NCBI GenBank assembly: GCA_051650265.1
Contig: JBOFIR010000030.1
Location: 1-5,866 of the forward strand
DNA: 5,866 bases
Direction: 5' to 3'
Source of the DNA: JBOFEH01 sp051650265
Lineage (GTDB): Bacteria > Bacillota > Clostridia > Lachnospirales > Cellulosilyticaceae
Part shown: positions 1 through 5,866 of the stretch, piece by piece
Position numbering within the stretch: position 1 is the stretch's first letter
Layout of the letters: each line of letters starts with the position of its first letter
Position numbers and translations under genes: made by a program
Notes under the pieces: model-generated
Seen by the model: the letters and a program-made list of their open reading frames with translations, nothing else
Told to the model about the DNA's origin: nothing
Databases searched by the model: none

Positions 1-301
1 CAAAGAAGGGACATATAATCTAGATCTAGAATCAGTCCCGTATTTCAAGAGTGATCGCCGTATGATAGAGGCGGTGACAACCAAGGGGAACTATGTGTGC
101 TATGGTAAGTTAGATGAGGTAGAGGAAGCGTTGGGTGAAAAAGGATTTTTGAGGGTGTATCAGAGATATCTGGTAAATCTCGTACATATAGCACGCATTA
201 GTGAAGGACAAGCCTTTCTCAAAAATGGTGAAGTGATAGGGATTAGTCGTAACCGTTACAAAGAAACGCTATTAGCCTTTGGTAGAGGTGTGCTCAGATG
301 A
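1..301 (+). CDS. LytTR-family response regulator, C-terminal part (5' end outside window)
   Basis: The frame is open from base 2 to the TGA at 299-301, giving 99 residues with no start required in the window. An ATG at 62 lies inside the conserved domain and is not a credible start. The visible part is a LytTR DNA-binding domain: a VPYF strand with charged residues, a YGKLDEVEEAL segment, the hallmark FLRVYQRYLVNLVHI stretch (F.R.....VN...I pattern), then NGEVIGISRNR near the end. In the AgrA/ComE/VirR family this domain follows an N-terminal phosphoacceptor receiver domain, which would lie upstream, and binds paired direct repeats in promoters. The stop overlaps the start of the histidine kinase gene by ATGA, so the two are translationally coupled and are almost certainly cognate partners. 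The usual histidine of the HRS/HQS motif is a tyrosine here (VYQRY). A stand-alone LytTR regulator is possible because the receiver domain cannot be seen, but the adjacent kinase argues against it. Confidence 0.9.
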   Translation, partial: KEGTYNLDLESVPYFKSDRRMIEAVTTKGNYVCYGKLDEVEEALGEKGFLRVYQRYLVNLVHIARISEGQAFLKNGEVIGISRNRYKETLLAFGRGVLR

Positions 302-1404
302 ATATGGTACTTGGATTAATGATTTTATTGGTATTAGGAAGTGTAGAAGCAGTCATCATTTATGATCTATTAGGAGCACTAGCACTACTCAAAGAAAAGA
401 GGTGGACTAAGATTTTGGCATTAACCGGAATCTTGGTAACCTGGCTTATTTTAGGTATGGACTATGATAACTACATAGCCTCTATTATAGAAGTTTGCGT
501 GACACTTGTGCTGTTTTTGGTTATTCATAAGGTTTTTGGACGTATGATTCAATGGGCCAAAACTCAGATTTCGCGTAAGATTTGGATGATGCTGAGCTTA
601 ATCGCACTGACTACAATAGGGATGGTAGTGATGAGCATGGAAGTTGTCAGTTACCGTACCACACAGCTGGAAAATATGCTCGTAATAGGACTGATGATGC
701 TATGCCTTATCAGCATCCTTTCGGTATTTTTTATTATCGAGCAGATTGCCAAAGGGTCGCAGGCAATGCTTCAAAAGCAGCAGCTAGAGTGGGAGATGGC
801 GTATTACAATGACCTTCAGGATAAGCAAGATGAGACAAGGAAGTTCTTGCATGACATGAAAAATCATGTGGGTGTGGTACAAGGAATGCTATATGCCGAC
901 CGTGTAGATACAGCGAAGTCTTACCTTGGCCAACTGACAGGGCACTTAGGCACCAAAAGTATGAAGGTATATTGTCAGCATCATGTGGCTAATGCTATTT
1001 TGAGTAATAAGGTAAAGAAGATGGAGGAGCTAGGGATTAGTTATGAGATTCTATGTGATCTTCCAGAGCATCTTAAGATAAGTGAAGTAGAGATTGGAAG
1101 TATACTGGCCAATACTATAGATAATGCGATCGAAGCCAATATGCAGATCGCATCACTTGAGAAGAGAAGAATCGAGATTAGAAGCCGTATACAGGGGGAC
1201 CAGTGGATCTATGAGGTGATCAATCCTAAGGTACATCAGATCAAAAGAACGCAAAAACGTTTTTTCTCTACCAAAGAGGATCCGGCAAATCATGGTTATG
1301 GTTTGCGCCAAGTGCAGGATATTGTCAAGCAGTATGATGGCTTGTTGGAGGTGACATGTGATGGCGATACTTTTGAGATCTTAATGATGATTTGTATGGT
1401 CTAG
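298..1404 (+). CDS. AgrC-like GHKL (HPK10-type) sensor histidine kinase
   Basis: This 368-residue membrane sensor kinase should autophosphorylate and pass phosphate to the LytTR regulator encoded just upstream. The N-terminal half has about five hydrophobic segments (roughly residues 3-31, 37-54, 58-79, 94-114, 125-148), followed by a likely helical linker at 150-180. The H-box is FLHDMKNH with the presumed phosphoacceptor His185. The ATPase domain has an N-box NTIDNAIEA at 272-280 (Asn272, Asn276) and a G-box HGYGLR at 332-337 preceded by FFSTKED, which is typical of AgrC-type kinases and of the HATPase_c_5 (GHKL) family. The start at 298 is supported by the ATGA overlap with the regulator stop. 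AgrC proteins usually have six membrane helices, so five visible ones is either a hydropathy miss or a variant sensor. No agrB or agrD lies beside it, so calling the ligand a cyclic peptide would be inference only. A terminator begins within its final codons. Confidence 0.9.
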   Translation: MNMVLGLMILLVLGSVEAVIIYDLLGALALLKEKRWTKILALTGILVTWLILGMDYDNYIASIIEVCVTLVLFLVIHKVFGRMIQWAKTQISRKIWMMLSLIALTTIGMVVMSMEVVSYRTTQLENMLVIGLMMLCLISILSVFFIIEQIAKGSQAMLQKQQLEWEMAYYNDLQDKQDETRKFLHDMKNHVGVVQGMLYADRVDTAKSYLGQLTGHLGTKSMKVYCQHHVANAILSNKVKKMEELGISYEILCDLPEHLKISEVEIGSILANTIDNAIEANMQIASLEKRRIEIRSRIQGDQWIYEVINPKVHQIKRTQKRFFSTKEDPANHGYGLRQVQDIVKQYDGLLEVTCDGDTFEILMMICMV

Positions 1405-1427
1405 TAGGGAACTACTAGGCCTTTTAC
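1398..1427 (+). terminator. Rho-independent terminator of the two-component operon
   Basis: A 10-base-pair stem pairs 1398-1407 (GGTCTAGTAG) with 1412-1421 (CTACTAGGCC), with one T-G wobble, around a GGAA loop that fits the stable GNRA class. It is followed by TTTT, then an A/T-rich run. The stem includes the kinase stop codon (TAG at 1402-1404). The T-tract is short and interrupted by AC, so termination may be incomplete. Confidence 0.75.
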
Positions 1428-1475
1428 TATTTATAGAGAGAAGTGGCCTATGGCGCAATTGATTTGGTTCAAGCA

Positions 1476-1481
1476 TATAGT
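1476..1481 (+). promoter_or_regulatory. Weak candidate -10 box for the amidase gene
   Basis: TATAGT matches the TATAAT consensus at five of six positions and sits 42 bases before the amidase start, downstream of the previous terminator. No recognisable -35 hexamer lies 16-19 bases upstream and there is no extended TG motif, so this is only a candidate. The amidase could instead depend on an activator, an alternative sigma factor or read-through. Confidence 0.25.
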
Positions 1482-1523
1482 GGTAGTGAATAGGTCATCA
1501 GCTATCAATAGGGGGAAGTTATT

Positions 1524-2318
1524 ATGAAGTATTTAGTCATTTTAGATGCGGGACATGGTATGGATACTGCAGGAAAACGCACACCGTTGTTTGAGGATGG
1601 GAGCTTTATGCATGAAAGAGAATTCAACAAAGCTGTCGTGCAAAAGGTTATCAATTTATTAAAGGACTACGATACGGAGGTGATGTGGGTCTCTGAAAGT
1701 GATCAAGATGTACCGCTCAAGATAAGAAGTGATCGTGCCAATGCAAAGTATCAACAAGTAATCAACAGTTATGGAAAGAAAGAAGTAGGGTGTGTATTTG
1801 TTTCAGTCCATGCCAATGCAAGTTCTGATAAGTGGGATACGGCTCAGGGAATAGAGACTTTTGCCCACCCCGAATCAGACGCAGGATTTGAGCTAGCAAA
1901 GGTGCTTCAAAGGCGTTTGATTGCGCTGACAAAGCTTCGTGATCGTGGTGTCAAGATGGCGAATTTTGCAGTGCTTAGGCAAGCACAGATGCCAGCAGCC
2001 TTGTGTGAATGTGGCTTTATGAACTATAAGAAAGAAGCTGAACTGCTAAGACGGGATGACTATAGAGAGCTATGTGCTAAAGCGATTTTTGAAGGGATTG
2101 TTGAGTACCTTAAACTCCCAAAGAAAAAAGAAGAGGTGAGCAAACCTGTGGATGCTAACAGTGTGAGGCCGATACGGATTAGGCTCAATGGCAAGATCAA
2201 AGAAGTAGATGCAATTAATATTAATGGTAACAATTATATCAAGTTAAGGGATCTACAAGATGATCAAATTAAGGTAGATTATGATGGAATTCCTACAATA
2301 GATGTACACCCCAAATAG
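1524..2318 (+). CDS. N-acetylmuramoyl-L-alanine amidase (Amidase_3), endolysin-like
   Basis: This 264-residue protein is predicted to cleave the amide bond between MurNAc and L-alanine in peptidoglycan. The catalytic domain occupies roughly residues 1-198. It opens with LDAGHG (zinc ligand His11), then EREFN (Glu31, second ligand), SVHANA (His96, third ligand) and ECGFMN (Glu162, the catalytic glutamate), in the order and spacing of the Amidase_3 fold. A charged linker (KKKEEVSKP) leads to a tail of about 55 residues containing RIRLNGKIKEV and INGNNYIKLRDL, which resembles the copper-amine-oxidase-N-like repeat seen at the ends of many clostridial and phage lysins. The first residues run straight into the catalytic strand, so there is no signal peptide; export would need a holin, lysis or a non-classical route. 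The start is fixed by a GGGGGAAG ribosome binding site at 1511-1518. The gene stands alone between two terminators, with no other phage gene in the window. Confidence 0.92.
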   Translation: MKYLVILDAGHGMDTAGKRTPLFEDGSFMHEREFNKAVVQKVINLLKDYDTEVMWVSESDQDVPLKIRSDRANAKYQQVINSYGKKEVGCVFVSVHANASSDKWDTAQGIETFAHPESDAGFELAKVLQRRLIALTKLRDRGVKMANFAVLRQAQMPAALCECGFMNYKKEAELLRRDDYRELCAKAIFEGIVEYLKLPKKKEEVSKPVDANSVRPIRIRLNGKIKEVDAININGNNYIKLRDLQDDQIKVDYDGIPTIDVHPK

Positions 2319-2340
2319 GACCTTTTGAAGGTCCTTTTTT
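2317..2340 (+). terminator. Rho-independent terminator after the amidase gene
   Basis: A perfect 8-base-pair stem, AGGACCTT (2317-2324) with AAGGTCCT (2328-2335), encloses a TTG loop and is followed by an uninterrupted T run to 2340. The left arm starts inside the amidase stop codon (TAG at 2316-2318). It separates the amidase from the iron-regulated operon that follows. Confidence 0.9.
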
Positions 2341-2370
2341 GATAGCATCATCTAAATGAGAGAGATTATC

Positions 2371-2389
2371 ATTGACAATAATTATCAAT
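2371..2389 (+). promoter_or_regulatory. Fur box overlapping the -35 element
   Basis: The sequence ATTGACAATAATTATCAAT is a 9-1-9 inverted repeat with a single mismatch. Its core TGACAATAATTATCA (2373-2387) matches the Gram-positive Fur consensus TGATAATNATTATCA at every defined position except one (C for T). It covers the -35 box and the first half of the spacer, where Fe(II)-Fur binding would exclude RNA polymerase. The downstream operon is therefore expected to be repressed in iron-replete cells. PerR and Zur boxes are related in sequence, but the match to the Fur form is closer. Confidence 0.82.
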
Positions 2390-2400
2390 TAGTCTACAAT
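2372..2400 (+). promoter_or_regulatory. Sigma-A-type promoter of the ABC transporter operon
   Basis: A perfect -35 box TTGACA (2372-2377) is separated by exactly 17 bases from the -10 box TACAAT (2395-2400; five of six consensus positions). The inferred transcription start is near 2407, which gives an untranslated leader of about 75 bases before the ATG at 2482. The leader is A/T-rich, and I see no riboswitch or terminator-like structure in it. Confidence 0.85.
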
Positions 2401-2481
2401 TATAGAAGTTGAGAAGCGTTATCAATTAAGTGGGATTAAAATAAATTTTTAAAATTAGAAGCAGAAAAGGAGAAAGAAACG

Positions 2482-4209
2482 ATGATGATTAACAAACGAC
2501 TCATTAACCTGTGTGGTACATCCAAAAAATATATGGGTCTTACTGTTGCCATGCAGTGGGGGGCGCTCTTGTGCAATGTATGGATTATCTTAACAATTGG
2601 TCAAGTGATCAATCAGCTCATGGCACAAATACCTATAGCACCTTTTACATACATAACAGTTGGATTTGCTTTGGTAGGGCGTTTCATCTGTAACTTATAC
2701 TATGGACGCTACTCAGCGCTTGCATCGGAGCATGCGAAGCTCACTTTGAGAGATCAGATCTATGAGAAGCTTCTGAGACTTGGGACTCACTATAGTGAGG
2801 TGGATCAAACCTCATCTTTTGTACAGATTATGGTCGAGGGCGTGGAGCAACTAGAGGTGTATTTTGGGCGTTATCTCCCACAGCTTGCTTATGCTTTACT
2901 CGCACCTGTGACTTTGTTTGTGGTTATTATGCCGTATTCTTTCAAAGCGGCATTGGCACTAATTTGCGCCGTACCGCTGATTCCAATTTCTATTATAGCC
3001 ATCATGAAAGTTGCAAAGCGTATCCTCAAAAATTACTGGAAGAGCTATGCTAATCTTGGCGGTACATTTCTAGAGAATCTTCAGGGACTCACGACACTCA
3101 AGGTTTTTGACCAAGATGAGGTGCGTCACAAGAAGATGAATGAGGAGGCAGAAAGTTTCCGTGTCATGACGATGAAAGTACTGAGTATGCAGTTGAATTC
3201 GATTAATATTATGGACTTAGTGGCATTTGGCGGAGCTGCAATTGGAACAATCATTGCACTTGTAGCTTATAGCCAAGGAGAATTATCTGTAGGTGGGCTG
3301 ATTGTGATCACCCTATTGTCAGCAGAGTTTTTCATCCCTATGCGACTACTAGGTTCCTACTTCCATATTGCTATGAATGGGATGGCAGCGTCAGAGCGTA
3401 TGTTTAAGGTGCTAGATGCCCCTGTGATGAAGGAACGTATCCATGGCAATTTGCCAAAGCAAGAGGCTATTACACTTAAGCATGTTGATTTTAGTTATGA
3501 TGGTAAGCGCCAAATCCTAAAAGATGTCTCTATGACGATTGCACCCAATCAGATGACAGCCATCGTTGGAGAAAGTGGGAGTGGCAAAAGTACAATTGCT
3601 ACGCTTTTGATGAAGATGCATGCACCACAGAGTGGTCAGATTACATGGGGTAATGTAGACTACGAGAGCTTTAGTAGCAGTCAGCTCTACGCACACATGT
3701 CATTGGTAGCAACCAATAGTTATATTATGGGTACAACCCTTAGAGCCAATCTGCTCATGGCGAAGGCGGATGCCACAGAGCAGGAGATGATGGGCGCACT
3801 AACGATGGCGTGCCTAGATGACTTCGTTAGCAATCTGCCGCAAGGCTTAGATACACCTATTGGAGAAGGGGGCAACTTGCTCTCGGGCGGGCAGAAGCAG
3901 CGCCTAGCCCTTGCAAGAGCTATATTGGCGGATCGTGAGATCATGATCTTTGATGAGGCCACATCCAATATTGATGTAGAGAGTGAAGAGGCAATCTGGC
4001 AGGCAATTTGGGATCTAGCTAAGTACAAGAGCGTACTTGTGATCTCACATAGATTGGCACAGATCAAAGGTGCAGATCAGATCTATGTGATGCAGCACGG
4101 TAAGGTTGCCGAGCAAGGGGATCATGAGACGCTTTGTGCCAAAGGGCAGGTCTATTGGCAGATGGTGGATAAACAAAATGCGTTAGAACAAGTAAGGGAG
4201 GTGTGTTAG
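2482..4209 (+). CDS. CydD-like ABC half-transporter (exporter fold, permease fused to ATPase), Fur-regulated
   Basis: This 575-residue protein is the first half of a predicted heterodimeric ABC transporter in the cytoplasmic membrane. Residues 1-310 form the membrane domain with six likely helices (about 17-40, 55-75, 131-150, 156-177, 244-263, 269-292). The C-terminal ATPase has an A-loop Tyr339, Walker A GESGSGKST (363-371), signature LSGGQ (467-471), Walker B IMIFDE (487-492, catalytic Glu492), a SNID D-loop (495-498) and H-loop His523. The Q-loop position, normally glutamine, is Thr411 in LVATNSY. The start follows an AAGGAG site at 2467-2472. The gene abuts its partner directly. The family includes CydD (the CydDC heme/thiol transporter) and the iron-siderophore importers IrtAB and YbtPQ, which share the exporter fold. 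The Fur box points to iron or heme as cargo. No cydAB is visible, so the name cydD is withheld; substrate and direction are inference. Confidence 0.88.
   Translation: MMINKRLINLCGTSKKYMGLTVAMQWGALLCNVWIILTIGQVINQLMAQIPIAPFTYITVGFALVGRFICNLYYGRYSALASEHAKLTLRDQIYEKLLRLGTHYSEVDQTSSFVQIMVEGVEQLEVYFGRYLPQLAYALLAPVTLFVVIMPYSFKAALALICAVPLIPISIIAIMKVAKRILKNYWKSYANLGGTFLENLQGLTTLKVFDQDEVRHKKMNEEAESFRVMTMKVLSMQLNSINIMDLVAFGGAAIGTIIALVAYSQGELSVGGLIVITLLSAEFFIPMRLLGSYFHIAMNGMAASERMFKVLDAPVMKERIHGNLPKQEAITLKHVDFSYDGKRQILKDVSMTIAPNQMTAIVGESGSGKSTIATLLMKMHAPQSGQITWGNVDYESFSSSQLYAHMSLVATNSYIMGTTLRANLLMAKADATEQEMMGALTMACLDDFVSNLPQGLDTPIGEGGNLLSGGQKQRLALARAILADREIMIFDEATSNIDVESEEAIWQAIWDLAKYKSVLVISHRLAQIKGADQIYVMQHGKVAEQGDHETLCAKGQVYWQMVDKQNALEQVREVC
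4197..4203 (+). promoter_or_regulatory. Ribosome binding site inside the upstream gene
   Basis: GGAGGTG lies within the last codons of the first ABC gene, with GGAGG ending 8 bases before the ATG at 4210. It fixes the start of the second ABC gene, whose ATG follows the preceding TAG stop with no intervening base, an arrangement favouring coupled, equimolar synthesis. Confidence 0.8.
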
Positions 4210-5866
4210 ATGAAACGTCAGTCAGGATTACAGATCATGAAGCGCTTGATCGTAGAACTGGGGCCACTGCGGGCTGTCATGGCAGTGACGATTACACTAG
4301 GTGTGCTAGGATTTGTCGCAGCGATTACCTTAACGACGATGAGCGCGGTTGCTATAGGGGCTTTGATAGGAGAAGTGACTTGGATAAGTTTCAAAGGTGC
4401 ACTGGGTGTCATGTTACTTATGGCAATACTACGAGGACTCTTGCGTTATGGTGAACAGCTCTCAGGGCACTATATTGCTTTCAGAATCCTTGCGACCTTA
4501 AGAGACAAGACCTTTGCGTGTCTGAGAAAGCTTGCACCTGCTAAGTTAGAGGGCAAGAATAAAGGGGATATCATTACGATGGTGACATCAGATATTGAGT
4601 TACTTGAAGTGTTTTATGCCCATACCATCGCACCAATCAGTATTGCAATCATTACTAATATGCTGATTACAGGCATACTCTATTACATACACCCTTATTT
4701 TGGTTTATTAGGGGGGATATTCTTCTTGATTGTTGGGTTAGGAATTCCATACTTTTCTTCAGCTTTTGCGAAGGAGGCTGGGCTTACTTATCGTGAGACA
4801 TTTTCACAGACCAATGTACTCATACTAGATTCCTTACGTGGGCTGAGAGAAGTTCTGATGTACAACAATGGACAGCAGAGGCTACAGGCGGTTCATGAAA
4901 GTTCACTGGCGCTTAACAAGAGTCAAGAAAGACTTAAGCATCACGAGGGAATCGTAAGAGCTTTAGCAGACCTGACAATCATGGTGGCACTCCTTACTTT
5001 TGTAGGTATAGGTGCACACCTCATGGGTCAGGACTCACTCAGCTTTAGCAACTATCTCATAGCGGTTGTACTCATTGCTTCCTCTTTTGGACCTGTAGTG
5101 GCACTGAGCAATCTTTCAAACAATCTGCTTCAAACCTTTGCATGTGCACAGCGCCTCTTTGAATTGCTAGATGAGCTGCCGCAAGTATCGGAAATTCAAG
5201 GGATGAGTACATGTGAGCATCACACGATCGCTTATGAAAAGGTGAGTTTTGGTTACCCAGGACGCACAGAAAACCTGCTTGAAAATACAAATCTTAGGAT
5301 TACCAAAGGCGAGCGGGTAGCGCTTGTTGGAGAAAGTGGTATGGGTAAGAGTACGCTGATTAAGCTCCTCATGCGCTTTTGGGATGTGAGTACAGGTGAG
5401 ATCCGTATTGATGGAGAGCCTATTACCCAGATGCCAACAGCAACGCTGAGAAAAGGTCAGACCTTGGTAAGTCAAGAAACATATCTTTTCAATGAAAGCA
5501 TCTTGGAAAATATAAGACTAGGTAACCCAAAGGCGACCAGAAAAGAAGTGGCAGAAGCAGCAAAGCATGCATCAGTACATGACTTTATCATGAGCTTACC
5601 AGAAGAGTATGATAGTAATGTAGGTGAACTTGGAGGAAGTGTCTCTTCGGGTGAGAAACAGCGGATCGGTCTCGCACGAGCATTTCTCAGAAAGAGTGCG
5701 GTATTGATCTTAGATGAACCAACAAGCAATCTCGATACACTCAATGAAGCGCAGATCTTAAAAGCAATCAAGGAAAATAGTGAGGAGCAGACAGTGCTTC
5801 TTGTGTCACACCGCCAATCGACTACGGCAATCTGTGACAAAGTCTATACACTCAAGGAGCGTCAAC
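4210..5866 (+). CDS. CydC-like ABC half-transporter (exporter fold, permease fused to ATPase), 3' end outside window
   Basis: An uninterrupted frame of 552 codons runs from the ATG at 4210 to the right edge; relatives are about 570-580 residues, so perhaps 15-30 residues are missing. The membrane domain (about 1-310) has six likely helices (about 21-43, 62-80, 138-160, 163-184, 252-272, 280-300). The ATPase has an A-loop Tyr349, Walker A GESGMGKST (374-382), Q-loop Gln422, a divergent signature VSSGEKQR (478-485) in place of LSGGQ, Walker B VLILDE (498-503, catalytic Glu503), D-loop SNLD and H-loop His534. As I recall, SSGE is common in CydC-like proteins of Bacillota, so it is probably functional rather than decay. 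It is co-transcribed with, and should heterodimerise with, the CydD-like protein under the same Fur-controlled promoter. Any further operon genes lie beyond the window. Cargo is unproven: heme, siderophore or a thiol are all possible. Confidence 0.88.
   Translation, partial: MKRQSGLQIMKRLIVELGPLRAVMAVTITLGVLGFVAAITLTTMSAVAIGALIGEVTWISFKGALGVMLLMAILRGLLRYGEQLSGHYIAFRILATLRDKTFACLRKLAPAKLEGKNKGDIITMVTSDIELLEVFYAHTIAPISIAIITNMLITGILYYIHPYFGLLGGIFFLIVGLGIPYFSSAFAKEAGLTYRETFSQTNVLILDSLRGLREVLMYNNGQQRLQAVHESSLALNKSQERLKHHEGIVRALADLTIMVALLTFVGIGAHLMGQDSLSFSNYLIAVVLIASSFGPVVALSNLSNNLLQTFACAQRLFELLDELPQVSEIQGMSTCEHHTIAYEKVSFGYPGRTENLLENTNLRITKGERVALVGESGMGKSTLIKLLMRFWDVSTGEIRIDGEPITQMPTATLRKGQTLVSQETYLFNESILENIRLGNPKATRKEVAEAAKHASVHDFIMSLPEEYDSNVGELGGSVSSGEKQRIGLARAFLRKSAVLILDEPTSNLDTLNEAQILKAIKENSEEQTVLLVSHRQSTTAICDKVYTLKERQ

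Noticed and set aside
1459..1490. Promoter with -35 TTGATT and a -10 near 1482-1489 for the amidase
   Set aside because: At 17-19 base spacing the downstream hexamers (GGTAGT, GTAGTG, TAGTGA) match the -10 consensus poorly; the TATAGT at 1476 is a better, though still weak, candidate.
2401..2481. Riboswitch in the leader of the ABC operon
   Set aside because: The leader is only about 75 bases, A/T-rich, and shows no stable multi-stem structure or terminator hairpin.
3720..4067. Minus-strand open frame of 115 codons within the first ABC gene
   Set aside because: It is antisense to the conserved ATPase domain with Walker B and signature motifs, has no plausible protein features, and is explained by codon bias of the real gene.
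4203..4454. Plus-strand 83-codon frame at the ABC gene junction
   Set aside because: It is out of frame with a clearly conserved membrane domain that starts at 4210 with a good ribosome binding site.
5641..5667. Divergent signature VSSGEKQR as evidence of a dead ATPase
   Set aside because: Walker A, Walker B glutamate, Q-loop and H-loop are all intact in this subunit, and SSGE is recalled as usual for this subfamily, so decay is unlikely.
5072..5840. Three overlapping minus-strand open frames within the second ABC gene
   Set aside because: They lie opposite the Walker A, signature and Walker B coding region and mutually overlap; none has a convincing start context or domain.
2482..5866. Naming the transporter cydDC and assigning cytochrome bd assembly
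   Set aside because: Family resemblance is clear, but there is no cydAB in view and the promoter carries a Fur box, so the specific role is not supported.

Overview
The window reads as a stretch of a Bacillota (Clostridia-type) chromosome. The evidence is a G+C content in the low 40s judged by eye, strong AGGAGG-like ribosome binding sites, ATG starts, an Agr-like LytTR/GHKL two-component pair, an Amidase_3 lysin with a clostridial-style tail, and hairpin-plus-T-tract terminators. Family or genus cannot be fixed from this sequence alone. All supported genes are on the + strand and fall into three transcription blocks.

Block 1 (1-1427): the C-terminal 99 residues of a LytTR-family response regulator (cut by the left edge), overlapping by ATGA the gene for a membrane histidine kinase of the AgrC/HPK10 type. 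A hairpin terminator that starts inside the last codons of the kinase closes the block. No agrB- or agrD-like gene lies in the window, so the signal sensed is unknown.

Block 2 (about 1428-2340): a single gene for a zinc-dependent N-acetylmuramoyl-L-alanine amidase without a signal peptide, which is the architecture of a phage-type endolysin. It stands alone between two terminators. The 119 bases in front of it hold a weak promoter candidate and a 25-codon ORF that overlaps the amidase start.

Block 3 (2341-5866): a well-formed sigma-A-type promoter (TTGACA, 17 bases, TACAAT) whose -35 box is overlapped by a near-perfect Fur box. It drives two directly abutting genes for exporter-fold ABC half-transporters of the CydD/CydC-like type; the second is cut by the right edge a little before its expected end. 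They should form a heterodimer. The Fur box ties the pair to iron rather than to cytochrome bd assembly, and heme or siderophore transport is the leading inference. The ATPase motifs are asymmetric: a missing Q-loop glutamine in the first subunit and an altered signature motif in the second map to the same composite ATP site.

The best candidate for an under-described system is this iron-regulated heterodimeric transporter. Nothing in the window suggests a CRISPR array, insertion sequence, tRNA or rRNA.
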